Of a stretch of 64,000 bases of DNA, positions 42,631-51,455 are shown in pieces (positions within the stretch are counted from its first letter, which is position 1; every line of letters begins with the position of its first letter). Source of the DNA: an uncultured Clostridium sp. Its GTDB lineage: Bacteria; Bacillota; Clostridia; Clostridiales; Clostridiaceae. The notes under the pieces are model-generated. The model was not told where the DNA came from, ran no database searches, and saw nothing but the letters and a program-made list of their open reading frames with translations. The stretch is taken from NCBI RefSeq assembly GCF_947039605.1, contig NZ_CAMQZG010000016.1:1-64000 (forward strand), in the 5' to 3' direction. Both the position numbers and the translations under genes were made by a program.

Positions 42631-43608
42631 TTAAAGAAGTTCTTTTCTAAGTTCAGCTGGTGACTTAGGTGAAAGAAGTCCGTAAGGGATATCAAATACT
42701 GTTTTAGCACCTGAAACTCCATCTTTTGATAATTTATAAGTTGCTCTAGCATAAGCTACAAGAACACTTGATGTGAATTCAGGATTACTAGCAAGTTCAA
42801 GTGAGAATTCAATTTTTTGCTTAGTACCTTCACTTGTTTCTCCAGTTCTTATAACAAATCCACCATGTGGCATACCTTTATGATTTGATTGTAATTCTTC
42901 TTCTGTTATGAAGTTAACTTCTGTATCATAATCTGAGAAGTAGTTAGGCATTTCAATGATTTCTTTTTCTATTTTAACTTTATCAGCATTTTCATTTACA
43001 ACAACATAGCAAAGTCTGAAGTGTTTATCTCTTGTTTCAAACTTAGGATTCTTACCAGCTCTAACGCTTTCTAAAGCTTCTTCTTTAGGGATTGTGTATT
43101 GGATAGCGTTTGTAACACCATCAATTCTTCTAAGAGCATCTGAGTGTCCCTGGCTTACACCTTTACCCCAAAATGTGTAATCTGTACCATTAGGTAATAC
43201 ACAACTAGCTAATAATCTATTTAATGAGAATAAACCTGGATCCCAACCAACTGAGATTAATCCAACTTTATTTGATTCTTTAGCTATTTTGTCCATTATC
43301 TCAAAGTACTCAGGAATTTTAGCATGAGTATCGAAACTATCTACAGTGTTAAACATTTCAACAACCATAGGTCCTTGCTTAGGAAGGTCTGTTGCAGAAC
43401 CACCACAAAGGATCATTACATCAATTTCATTTTTATAGTTAGCTATTGTTGATATATGTAGCATTGGTAAACCATTTGCTTCAACTGAGCTAGCATCTCT
43501 TCTTGTGAATATTCCTTTAAGTTCCATATCAGGATTAAGTTTTAAGGCATTAACAACACCTTTACCAAGATTACCGTAACCGATAATTCCTATTTTAATT
43601 TTATTCAT
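42631..43608 (-). CDS. ddh: meso-diaminopimelate D-dehydrogenase
   Basis: 325 residues, close to the usual length. NADP-binding motif GIIGYGNLGKGVVNAL begins at residue 7. The substrate-pocket motifs LCGGSATDLPKQGP, SVGWDPGLFSLNRLL and FWGKGVSQGHSDALRRIDGV are typical of Ddh. It makes meso-diaminopimelate in one step by reductive amination of tetrahydrodipicolinate, bypassing several steps of the lysine pathway. Product feeds peptidoglycan synthesis. The ribosome binding site is TAGGAGGG. Single gene, convergent with the carboxypeptidase gene. Confidence 0.96.
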   Translation of the reverse strand: MNKIKIGIIGYGNLGKGVVNALKLNPDMELKGIFTRRDASSVEANGLPMLHISTIANYKNEIDVMILCGGSATDLPKQGPMVVEMFNTVDSFDTHAKIPEYFEIMDKIAKESNKVGLISVGWDPGLFSLNRLLASCVLPNGTDYTFWGKGVSQGHSDALRRIDGVTNAIQYTIPKEEALESVRAGKNPKFETRDKHFRLCYVVVNENADKVKIEKEIIEMPNYFSDYDTEVNFITEEELQSNHKGMPHGGFVIRTGETSEGTKQKIEFSLELASNPEFTSSVLVAYARATYKLSKDGVSGAKTVFDIPYGLLSPKSPAELRKELL

Positions 43609-43846
43609 AGTATAACCCTCCTAGAATTAATATTTAATATCATCATTTTATCACAATGAACATTAAATAATAACCATTATGCATAAAATTTCTTGAAATA
43701 TTAAAAAATACTGCTTTAATGCAAACTTTTTTTAAATTTTATGAAAAAAAAATAAAAATTTTATTTATGAAAAGGTTTTAAAATGTTTTTGTAGAATATA
43801 TATATTATAAGAGAATAAAAAAATAAAAATTTTAGGGGGTATTAAT

Positions 43847-44170
43847 TTGGAACAAAGAATTTTCCCGAAAATAAATATTAATAATGAGAGTGAGAAAGAA
43901 ATAGGAAACTTAGTGTTCACTTATGAAAATTGTAAATATCCAGGTGGAGTTAGAAGAGTTAAGAAGAAGAGTATTAAAAATGTAGAAATAGCAAATAAGC
44001 ATATAGATTTTACAACACAACTAATAATGGTTCATAGAGATAAAGAGGGACATAAACAAAAGTATATGATTGAAGAAAATTTTGATAAAGAATACAATAA
44101 AGAAATAAACCTTAATATATTTGATGTAAGCGATTTCGGTGAAATAGAATTTAATGTAGTGAAATCTTAA
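43847..44170 (+). CDS. Unknown small protein, TTG start
   Basis: 107 residues from TTG 43847, which stands 6 bases after AGGGGGT. The protein is basic and charged, with VRRVKKKSIKNVEIANKHIDF in the middle and a C-terminal half of alternating polar and hydrophobic residues (EINLNIFDVSDFGEIEFNVVK), suggesting beta structure. It has no signal or membrane segment and one Cys. I recognise no family. It is a single gene between ddh and the convergent oleate hydratase gene, closed by a terminator. Confidence 0.65.
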   Translation: MEQRIFPKININNESEKEIGNLVFTYENCKYPGGVRRVKKKSIKNVEIANKHIDFTTQLIMVHRDKEGHKQKYMIEENFDKEYNKEINLNIFDVSDFGEIEFNVVKS

Positions 44171-44173
44171 AAT

Positions 44174-44215
44174 AAAAAAAGTGCCAAACTTTCTATAGTT
44201 TGGCACTTTTTATTT
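44174..44215. terminator. Two-way terminator between the small gene and oleate hydratase
   Basis: AAAAAGTGCCAAACT / AGTTTGGCACTTTTT stem with A and T runs on both sides. Confidence 0.95.
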
Positions 44216-44222
44216 TATAAAA

Positions 44223-45800
44223 TTATTTTATCATTGTTGCAAGTGCACCAAGAAGAATTCTAACATCAAATTCCCCTTTATAAATAGGTGTAACTTCTTT
44301 ATAATCAAGACCAAGTAATGTATAAACTGCTATTTGAGCTGCTCTTATTGAGTAGTCAACTGTAAATACCGTATCATCTGGAATTTCACAATATTGACCT
44401 ACAAACGCTAAGTTTTTAGATGATTTTGGAACTACAGATGGTCTATCACCAGGTAATCTTGTTAGAAATTGACTTGTGATAAATGGCATAATACAAGGTT
44501 TACATATTACAGAAGCAAGTATTTCATCCATATGATCTTCAAAGCCTAAAAGTCCACAAATTTCTTGCATTACTTCTATACCATTACATTCAGTCATTGG
44601 CTTGTCTACAAAATTACCTTTTTTATCAGGATGTAATGCATATCCCCAAGCTACTTGTACATCTTCAGATTGATTCATGAAGTATGGTTGTTTTGGAAGT
44701 ACAACTGATAAGAACCAGTTTGAATCTTTAAATGTAAATTCAGTACCTATACCACCACAATATTCTCTAACTAGGTCAAAGAATAAAGGAGTTTTAAATG
44801 TCATAGTAATAGATTCCCAAAGAGATTCATTTACACGAGTATTGAAAACATCAGGGTGTCCAAAACTATCATCAACCTTAGCTATGTTTTCCCATAGATT
44901 CCAAGAACCATCAGAATCTTTAGTATTAATAATTGGAGCTTTTTTGTTATCTCCAACACTAAATCCAGCAGTTATTGAACCAATAGTCACTAGAACTAAA
45001 TCATCTTCATTAATACTTATATTTTTAATAGTACCAGCTTGGTTATATTTAATACCATTAACAACTTTTTTATTACTTTTAATATCAAAACTTAAATCTA
45101 GAACTTCAGTTTCCATAGTAAAATTAACACCTTGATCTTTTAGATAGTTAATAGTTGGTAAAATCATAGAATCATATTGGATATATCTTGAGTGTCTAAC
45201 TCCAGTCATATCTGTAACATGAGGGAATTCATGCATAAATCTGTGAAGATATCTTTTGAATTCAACAGCACTATGCCATGGTTGGAAAGCAAAAGTTGTT
45301 GCCCACATATACCAGAAGTTTGATGTAAAGAAGTCAGGAGTAAAAGAATCACATACTCTTGAGTCTTTAAGTTTAAATTCAGGTTGCATAATCATGTTTG
45401 TTAATGCTAATTGATCAGCTTTTGAGAGTTCAAATGAATTCACATCCATTCTTTCTGCATTTTCACCTATAAGTCTTACATTTGATCTATTAAATTTAGT
45501 TTCTTTATTAAACTTGTTGAAATCATCTAGAACACTCATAGTTCCATCTAATGAAGGAATTCTTGAGAATAGTTCATAAGTACATTCATATGCTTCTTTA
45601 TCAAACATTCTAGCACCATGAGCTATAAAGCCATCTTCATTATTACCAGCAGCATCCATGCTTCCACCAAGACATTTAAGTTGTTCAAAAATTGTAATGT
45701 TTTCTGCAGGGATATGTCCTTCTTGAATGAAGTAAACAGCACTAGCAAGAGAGGCTATTCCACCACCTACTAAGAAAACTTTTTTATTTGTACATTCCAT
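44223..45800 (-). CDS. Oleate hydratase family FAD protein
   Basis: 525 residues. It opens with VFLVGGGIASLASAVYFIQEG, the dinucleotide-binding motif of this family, followed by ENITIFEQLKCLGGSMDAAGN and GFIAHGARMFD. Further motifs: MWATTFAFQPWHSAVEFKRYLHRF and FVGQYCEIPDDTVFTVDYSIRAAQ. The enzyme adds water to the double bond of oleate to give 10-hydroxystearate and needs FAD for structure. It detoxifies unsaturated fatty acids. The length is somewhat shorter than the 560-590 of many homologues. A promoter with a palindromic site over the start point lies upstream, so it is probably regulated by fatty acids or stress. Confidence 0.92.
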   Translation of the reverse strand: MECTNKKVFLVGGGIASLASAVYFIQEGHIPAENITIFEQLKCLGGSMDAAGNNEDGFIAHGARMFDKEAYECTYELFSRIPSLDGTMSVLDDFNKFNKETKFNRSNVRLIGENAERMDVNSFELSKADQLALTNMIMQPEFKLKDSRVCDSFTPDFFTSNFWYMWATTFAFQPWHSAVEFKRYLHRFMHEFPHVTDMTGVRHSRYIQYDSMILPTINYLKDQGVNFTMETEVLDLSFDIKSNKKVVNGIKYNQAGTIKNISINEDDLVLVTIGSITAGFSVGDNKKAPIINTKDSDGSWNLWENIAKVDDSFGHPDVFNTRVNESLWESITMTFKTPLFFDLVREYCGGIGTEFTFKDSNWFLSVVLPKQPYFMNQSEDVQVAWGYALHPDKKGNFVDKPMTECNGIEVMQEICGLLGFEDHMDEILASVICKPCIMPFITSQFLTRLPGDRPSVVPKSSKNLAFVGQYCEIPDDTVFTVDYSIRAAQIAVYTLLGLDYKEVTPIYKGEFDVRILLGALATMIK

Positions 45801-45846
45801 AATAAAACACTTCCTTTAATAAAATATAATTTTATAAGATGCTTTA

Positions 45847-45892
45847 ATAAGTACTTATGTGCTCATTCTAGCACTTATAAATTTAATAACAA
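45847..45892 (-). promoter_or_regulatory. Promoter and operator of oleate hydratase
   Basis: On the minus strand TTGTTA (45892-45887), 16-base spacer, TAGAAT (45870-45865). The perfect 12-base palindrome ATAAGTACTTAT (45858-45847) then covers about +1 to +12, a likely repressor site. Confidence 0.55.
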
Positions 45893-46033
45893 AATAGGTA
45901 AAATTATGAAATTTATAAGTGGTTTTAAGTATTTTGTAACTTTAAAAAAAAAAAATGTAATTTTATATAGCGAATATTTATTTTTTTCAACGATTAAATA
46001 TTTTCTGAATAAAGTTTATATATAATTAAAAAG

Positions 46034-46066
46034 AAAAAACTCATGAAAAATACATGAGTTTTTTTG
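46034..46066. terminator. Terminator of the PEBP-like gene
   Basis: AAAACTCATGTA / TACATGAGTTTT stem (read on either strand) with A and T runs. Confidence 0.85.
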
Positions 46067-46077
46067 CTTTGAAAATT

Positions 46078-46806
46078 CTATGAAAGTTTAGTTATATCAG
46101 CATTGTAAGTTCCGTAAAGAGTGCCTTCGCCAATAATGTGACCATCCATTGCATTATATAAATCATTAAGTCCAAAACCAGGTTTAAGATTTAATGTTGA
46201 ATCTAAAGCATAAATTTTCATAGTGTATTTGTGAGGGAAGTTTACAGGGACCATACCGCCATAATGGAATGCATTAGCACGAGGTACTTGGAAGCCTTTT
46301 AAACCAGCAAGGTTTAAAGGATAGCCGTTAGCATAACTATTTACACCCTGAATCATATCTTTAGCTTGTGCTGTACTTGCATTAGCAGGTAATGAAGTTA
46401 TTGAACTAGAAATATCTGCTGCAATCCAATGAATCCAAGGGAAGCCCATTATTGGAACTGTATCATAATCAATTATTGTTAATGCATAAGTTTTAACTGA
46501 AGATGGAGCACCTGACCAATTTAAAGGAATTGATTCAAGTGGCATAGCATCAAGTTTATCCTTAGATGCAGAGCCATATTGTGGATCAATAATACCATTT
46601 TTAATACCGGTTGAAGCAAGATCCATTTTAACTATAGGAATATAATTATTAGGGTTAGAATTTGGGAGTGTATTTGAATTAACTTTAGTAGTGGTAGTAG
46701 TGGTTGTAGTAGTTGGCTTGGGTGTTGAACAAGAAATACCTGTTATAGATATTAATGCTACTGCTGATAGCAATAAAGCAATAGAAGTTTTTTTGAATAA
46801 ATTCAT
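46078..46806 (-). CDS. PEBP family lipoprotein (YbhB/YbcL-like)
   Basis: 242 residues. A lipoprotein signal (KKTSIALLLSAVALISITG) ends at lipobox ISC near residue 26, followed by a linker of repeated Thr (about 33-40), then a phosphatidylethanolamine-binding-protein-like domain: SASKDKLDAMPLESIPLNWSGAPSSVKTYALTIIDYD, then GFPWIHWIAADIS and NAFHYGGMVPVNFPHKYTMKIYALD. The protein should be anchored outside the membrane by lipid. The molecular role of bacterial PEBP proteins is unclear. The ribosome binding site is AAGGAGGTC. Confidence 0.9.
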   Translation of the reverse strand: MNLFKKTSIALLLSAVALISITGISCSTPKPTTTTTTTTTKVNSNTLPNSNPNNYIPIVKMDLASTGIKNGIIDPQYGSASKDKLDAMPLESIPLNWSGAPSSVKTYALTIIDYDTVPIMGFPWIHWIAADISSSITSLPANASTAQAKDMIQGVNSYANGYPLNLAGLKGFQVPRANAFHYGGMVPVNFPHKYTMKIYALDSTLNLKPGFGLNDLYNAMDGHIIGEGTLYGTYNADITKLS

Positions 46807-47105
46807 ATTGGAGACCTCCTTGAAATTTGATTATGTTAATATTGTTTCCTAAAAAAAACAAAATATTAAACAGATATTTAATAAAATTTAAACACTCGTT
46901 AGTTTTGTATTAATAACTAAGTGGTACATTTAGTAGTGAAATATAATTAGGAATATAGTGTAGACTACTAAATAGTATTTATAGTATTTTATATAATAAT
47001 CTAATAGAGGAATCTAACTTTAATGACTAAATAAATAGTTAGAATAATTTTAGTATTAATAGTAGACAATAAGCTTAAATACTAAGATATTGGAGTGTAT
47101 ATAAG
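46807..47105 (+). other. Intergenic region before the transposition module
   Basis: No gene. AT-rich, with TAGACTACTA at 46961 and ATATAATTAGGA at 46941-46952. The same 12 bases occur at 50639-50650 after tnpC, and AAGTGG precedes both by about 20 bases, so one end of the element may lie here. This could be chance. Confidence 0.35.
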
Positions 47106-48233
47106 ATGGAAGTATCAAAAGTAAAAACAGAAGATGGAAAAGAAAGATATTTTGTTGCAGATGATTTAGGTTTACCGATTAAACCGATATTAAAATTTAT
47201 TAGGTTTAAAGATAATACCAATCATGCGAGAAATACTTTAAGAATGTATTGTCAGCACTTAAAGTTATACTTTGAGTATTTGCAACAAAGAAATCTTGAT
47301 TTTCAAGATATAACAATAGATGACTTAGCGTTATTTGTTAATTGGCTTCAAAACCCTTATGAGAGCTTAAAGGTTATACCAAGCACTCATATAGAATCAG
47401 CAAGAAGTCCAAGAACTATAAATATTATTATAAATACAGTTTTAGCGTTCTATGATTATATTCTTAGACATGAGGAATATAGCAATAATATATCTGATAG
47501 ACTTAGAAAGTTTATATCTACTCCGAGTAGAAACTTTAAAGGTTTCTTATATGGAATAGCTCACGATCAGAAAAAAGCTACGAGTAATATATTAAAGCTT
47601 AAAGTTCCAAAATCAAAACCTAAAATTTTAAATAAAGATGAAATTACAAGACTAATTATAGCCTGTACTAATCTTAGAGATAAGTTTCTATTATCTCTAC
47701 TCTATGAAACTGGAATAAGAATAGGTGAAGCACTCTCTCTTTGGATTGAGGATATTGATATAAGTGATATGGTCATTGACCTTAAAGATAGAGGTCAACT
47801 TGAAAATAACGCTGAAATCAAAACCGTATCAAGTCCGAGAAGAATAGATATATCTCAAAATCTTGCAGATATATTTATGGAGTATATAGCAGAATATCAT
47901 ACGGAAGATGTTGAAACTAACCATATATTTATCAAAATTAGTGGTGATAACAAGCATAAGGCTATGAGCTATATTGATGTTGATAACTTATTTAGAACAT
48001 TAAAGAAAAAGACGGATATATACGTTACACCACATATGTTTAGACATAGTTCATTAACTTTGCTTAGAATGGCTGGATGGCAACCTGAGCTTTTAAGAAT
48101 AAGAGCAGGTCATAAAAATATTTATACTACAATGAATACTTATATACATCCTTCTGATGAAGAAATAACGGAAGAGTTCAATCGAACTCAGCCAAATTTA
48201 GATTTAGATATATACAAGGATGGTGAAGAATAA
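47106..48233 (+). CDS. tnpA: Tyrosine recombinase, Tn554 TnpA type
   Basis: 375 residues. Residues 30-130 form the SAM-like N-terminal core-binding domain, and residues 175-360 the catalytic domain. The Arg is in LLYETGIRIGEAL, the H-x-x-R in TPHMFRHSSLT, the second His in RAGHKN and the nucleophile Tyr in MNTYIHPSDE. It cuts and joins DNA strands through a phosphotyrosine. In Tn554 it works with TnpB. The ATG follows TTGGAG by 11 bases. Terminus QPNLDLDIYKDGEE is followed by TnpB after 2 bases. Confidence 0.88.
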   Translation: MEVSKVKTEDGKERYFVADDLGLPIKPILKFIRFKDNTNHARNTLRMYCQHLKLYFEYLQQRNLDFQDITIDDLALFVNWLQNPYESLKVIPSTHIESARSPRTINIIINTVLAFYDYILRHEEYSNNISDRLRKFISTPSRNFKGFLYGIAHDQKKATSNILKLKVPKSKPKILNKDEITRLIIACTNLRDKFLLSLLYETGIRIGEALSLWIEDIDISDMVIDLKDRGQLENNAEIKTVSSPRRIDISQNLADIFMEYIAEYHTEDVETNHIFIKISGDNKHKAMSYIDVDNLFRTLKKKTDIYVTPHMFRHSSLTLLRMAGWQPELLRIRAGHKNIYTTMNTYIHPSDEEITEEFNRTQPNLDLDIYKDGEE

Positions 48234-48235
48234 GT

Positions 48236-50194
48236 ATGAAAAATTTACAGAGGATAAATAGCAACCAGCAAAGTAAATATAATGAAATAATTGAGTATCT
48301 TAATCAAGATAATGGATATTGGTTAGAAAATGATATTTGGGATTTTACAGAAAAGTTTTTTATAGGCAATAAGATATATAATTCAAGATATATCAATTTT
48401 ACTTCATTCAAAAATGACATTATTAAAAATGAAGTAAAATATTATATTCTTTTTAGTTTTAAAGAAAAACATCTAACATCAGTATCTATGTTAGAAGCAA
48501 GTTACCGATTAAATCCTATGGGAGATTTTTTTGATAAATACTATAAAAACATAAGCACTTTAAATTCTTTAGATGACGATTGCATGATTAAATGGAATAG
48601 TTTTTTAATCAAAAATATTGTAAGTTCAGAAGCAAGTTTGCAAGTATGTAAAAGTAAAATGGTATCTCTATTAGATTTTATCAAAGATTTCCATGATGAT
48701 AGAGAAGAAACTGAAAAAGATACATGGTGTTCAAAGAATATTAAAGGTGTAAAGAAAAGTGCGACATCCGATAGAACAGCAACATCCTTAAATTTTATAG
48801 AAATACCATTATATTATAGAGAAGTAGTTAAAAGATATTTCAGGTCTTTTATTACTAAAAAAAGTTGGATGACTTGTTGCAATACACTTAAATATTTAAA
48901 ATATTTCTTCAATTATTTTTACTCAAATGGATATACAGATAGTTTTATTGAAACTTTAAATAGAAATGATATAGAAAAATACTTATATTATATTAATAAC
49001 GATAGAAATGGTAAAAATGCGACAGAAAATTCTAAATATATAAGTTTTGTGAGAACCTTTTTAGAATATATACAAATGGCTCAATATGATAAAGCACCAA
49101 AGAAAGAAGTATCATTTTTAATATTTCAAGATGATATTCCTAAAAGGGAAAGAGTTCAAGATGAAATGAACAGAACTAAGTTTGTTCCAGAACCTATATT
49201 GAAGCAATTAGATAATAATATTATGGATTTAGATAGACCGCAGTTTATACCTGTTTATATTTTACTTCGTGAAACGGGATGGCGTGGCACTGATATATTA
49301 AATCTTAGATATGATAATTGTTTAGAAAAAATATGGAATAACAAGGAGCAAACTTATAATTATTATCTTTGTGGTGAAATAACTAAAACAGGTATAGCAC
49401 AGCTTAAAATACCAATAAGAGATAAAGTTGATGAAATGGTGCAAAAAGCTATTGATAAAGCTAAAAAACTTAGTACAGAAGAGAATAATCATAAGAAGTA
49501 TTTATTTAACACTCATGAAGGTAAGTTAAAAGGAAAACCATTAAATAAAAGCTCTTTGCTTAATACTCTTAAAAGATTAATAGTTCAAAAAGATATTAGA
49601 AATATTAATGGTGAGCTATATCATTTCAGACTTCATTCTTTAAGACATACAAGGGCTAAAGAATATGTAGAACAAGGTATGGGTATAAGTATTATACAAC
49701 AAATTTTAGGACATCAAAGCCTACAAATGACAGTTCATTATGCAACTGTTTCGGAAAACGTCTTATACGAGAAATGGAAGAATACAGAGGACTTAGAGTT
49801 ATTTAAGGTTAATACTGAAACTAATGAGCTTATAGAAGTTGATACAACAACAGATAGAGGCGAAGCCTTAGTCAGATATGAGTATGTTAAAAAGAATTTA
49901 GATGCAGTTAGAGTTCCATTTGGAGTATGTTTTAAATCATCTAAGTTACCATGTAAACAACAAATGAATCATTGCCTAAATTGTGCAAGTTTCTGTACGA
50001 CAACCGAAAATATTCCTGAATATGAGGAAGAAATTGAAAAAGTTAAATCTCAAATTCAGATAAGTAAGCGTTGTGGTCGTGACGTTTGGGCAGAAAAAAA
50101 TGAAATGTATTTAGATACTTTAGAAAAAATGCTTACAAAAGTTAAGGAACAAAAAATTGTTCATAAGAATGGTAAGTCAAGGGAGGAACAATAA
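48236..50194 (+). CDS. tnpB: Tyrosine recombinase, Tn554 TnpB type
   Basis: 652 residues, near the Tn554 TnpB length. The catalytic part lies in the C-terminal half: Arg in LLRETGWRGTDILNL, H-x-x-R in LHSLRHTRAKEY, the second His in LGHQSLQMT and the Tyr in VHYATVS. A Cys-rich patch near residues 565-585 (CFKSSKLPCKQQMNHCLNCASFC) may bind zinc and is typical of this large recombinase. The N-terminal half is helical and probably contacts the element ends. The stop overlaps the start of tnpC by one base. Confidence 0.86.
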   Translation: MKNLQRINSNQQSKYNEIIEYLNQDNGYWLENDIWDFTEKFFIGNKIYNSRYINFTSFKNDIIKNEVKYYILFSFKEKHLTSVSMLEASYRLNPMGDFFDKYYKNISTLNSLDDDCMIKWNSFLIKNIVSSEASLQVCKSKMVSLLDFIKDFHDDREETEKDTWCSKNIKGVKKSATSDRTATSLNFIEIPLYYREVVKRYFRSFITKKSWMTCCNTLKYLKYFFNYFYSNGYTDSFIETLNRNDIEKYLYYINNDRNGKNATENSKYISFVRTFLEYIQMAQYDKAPKKEVSFLIFQDDIPKRERVQDEMNRTKFVPEPILKQLDNNIMDLDRPQFIPVYILLRETGWRGTDILNLRYDNCLEKIWNNKEQTYNYYLCGEITKTGIAQLKIPIRDKVDEMVQKAIDKAKKLSTEENNHKKYLFNTHEGKLKGKPLNKSSLLNTLKRLIVQKDIRNINGELYHFRLHSLRHTRAKEYVEQGMGISIIQQILGHQSLQMTVHYATVSENVLYEKWKNTEDLELFKVNTETNELIEVDTTTDRGEALVRYEYVKKNLDAVRVPFGVCFKSSKLPCKQQMNHCLNCASFCTTTENIPEYEEEIEKVKSQIQISKRCGRDVWAEKNEMYLDTLEKMLTKVKEQKIVHKNGKSREEQ

Positions 50195-50568
50195 TGGCTG
50201 GAAGTACAAAAGGTTTAAAAGAATATGCAAAAAACAAATCTAAAATGACCATAGAAAAGGTAGATAAGGCTATAAGAGAACTCTCTTTGAATGAACAGAA
50301 AATTAACTTTAATAGTGTTTCAGAGCTTAGTGGAGTATCTAAAACATTCCTCTATAACAACGAGGAAATCAAAAGAAGAATCGAGGAGCTTCGTCAGAAG
50401 CAAACCAGTAGAAGTATGAACCAAAGAGCTAAATATGATAAAACTTCAAAATCAAAAGATATTATCATTATGGCAAAGGACAAAAAAATTAAAGAATTAG
50501 AGTTAGAGAATAAAAAGCTCAAAGAACAATTAAAGGTTCTTCGAGGCAAACTCTATGAACAAATTTAG
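50194..50568 (+). CDS. tnpC: Tn554 TnpC-like accessory protein
   Basis: 124 residues, near the Tn554 TnpC length (125). An N-terminal basic segment is followed by a helix-turn-helix-like pattern (INFNSVSELSGVSKTFLYNNEEIKRRIEELR) and a C-terminal coiled coil (KDKKIKELELENKKLKEQLKVLRGKLYE). In Tn554 this subunit affects frequency and orientation of insertion. ATG overlaps the last base of the tnpB stop, so they are coupled. Confidence 0.8.
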   Translation: MAGSTKGLKEYAKNKSKMTIEKVDKAIRELSLNEQKINFNSVSELSGVSKTFLYNNEEIKRRIEELRQKQTSRSMNQRAKYDKTSKSKDIIIMAKDKKIKELELENKKLKEQLKVLRGKLYEQI

Positions 50569-50592
50569 ACTATATTGCTTATATGTAGTCTA
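50566..50592 (+). terminator. Possible weak terminator after tnpC
   Basis: TAGACTA (50566-50572) and TAGTCTA (50586-50592) form a 7-pair hairpin, without a T run. It may be a recombinase site rather than a terminator. Confidence 0.3.
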
Positions 50593-50662
50593 TGTATAAA
50601 ATATTATAAATACAGTATTAAGTGGATTAGACCACTTGATATAATTAGGAGTTGTGACATAA

Positions 50663-51217
50663 ATGAATTGCTTTAATAATAAAGAGACAGTAGAGAAGTT
50701 TTTAAAGAGACATAAAAATTATGATGGTAGAGTAGCATTAATTTTAAGAAGTTATTTAAAAAAAGGTGCAAGTGTTTTGAACATTGGTTTAAATAATGGT
50801 AAGGATTTTGATATTTTAAAACAAACATATGAAGTTGTAGGTGTGGATAATTCAGAAATTTTTATAGATATATATAAAGAAAATAATAAACAAGCACAAA
50901 TTTATAAGGTTGATGATATTAAACTTGATATAAATAAAAAATTTGATTGTATATTTTCAAATAAGTTAATTAATCAATTTACATTAGAAGAGCTTAAAGA
51001 GTCATTAAAAAATCAAGCAAAGTTACTAGACAGTGGTGGGAAAGTATTTCATTTTTTCTGTGATGGTGAAGGGGAAATTCTTTTAGGTGGTGTGATGCTT
51101 AATATGTATAATGAAGAAGTATTAAGAGAAGTAATACCAAAAGAGTTTGAAATAATTAAATTTAGTAAGTATTTATTGGATAATAGATTTACATATGTTG
51201 TACTTAAGAAAAAATAA
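50663..51217 (+). CDS. Class I SAM-dependent methyltransferase
   Basis: 184 residues. SAM-binding motif I is SVLNIGLNNGKDF near 37-49, the acidic end of beta-2 is VVGVDNS, and motif IV is KFDCIFSNKLINQF. The C-terminal half resembles methyltransferase 11-type folds (LLDSGGKVFHFF). The substrate is unknown. The ribosome binding site AGGAG is present but weak. The gene lies just after the Tn554-type module and may be its cargo or the first host gene beyond it. Confidence 0.78.
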   Translation: MNCFNNKETVEKFLKRHKNYDGRVALILRSYLKKGASVLNIGLNNGKDFDILKQTYEVVGVDNSEIFIDIYKENNKQAQIYKVDDIKLDINKKFDCIFSNKLINQFTLEELKESLKNQAKLLDSGGKVFHFFCDGEGEILLGGVMLNMYNEEVLREVIPKEFEIIKFSKYLLDNRFTYVVLKKK

Positions 51218-51224
51218 GGAAGTT

Positions 51225-51265
51225 TAAAGATGAAGAAGGATAAGAACTTTTTCATCTTTTTTTAT
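51225..51265 (+). terminator. Terminator of the methyltransferase gene
   Basis: AAAGATGAA / TTCATCTTT stem with T run after it. Confidence 0.85.
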
Positions 51266-51335
51266 GGAAAAAAATAATATTAATTAAAAATCTGAAAATG
51301 ACAATTATTTTTAGGTAGGAATATTTCAAAAAAAA

Positions 51336-51364
51336 TTGACACAATTTTAATACAGTTCTAAAAT
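51336..51364 (+). promoter_or_regulatory. Sigma-A promoter of uvrA
   Basis: Perfect TTGACA (51336-51341), 17-base spacer, TAAAAT (51359-51364), about 90 bases before the ATG. No SOS (DinR/LexA) box is evident to me in the leader. Confidence 0.8.
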
Positions 51365-51455
51365 GATAATAACTAACTTTTGTTTTAAATATTGAATACT
51401 TAGAATGATAAAGACTGTTTGTCAGTTTTTAAATGTAACATAAGGAGAACTTATC

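Larger units (their letters stand above)
47106..50568 (+). mobile_element. Tn554-type transposition module (tnpA-tnpB-tnpC)
   Basis: Three adjacent genes of about 375, 652 and 124 residues, in the order and with sizes close to Tn554 (361, 630 and 125). The first two are tyrosine recombinases and the third a small HTH/coiled-coil partner. Gene spacings are 2 bases and minus 1 base, so they form one transcript. The ends of the element and its cargo were not found: the elements of this group lack inverted repeats and insert site-specifically without target duplication. Confidence 0.8.

Noticed and set aside
46681-46710. Thr-codon tract in the PEBP lipoprotein as a phase-variable repeat
   Set aside because: The repeat unit is three bases, so slippage keeps the frame; it is better read as a flexible linker.
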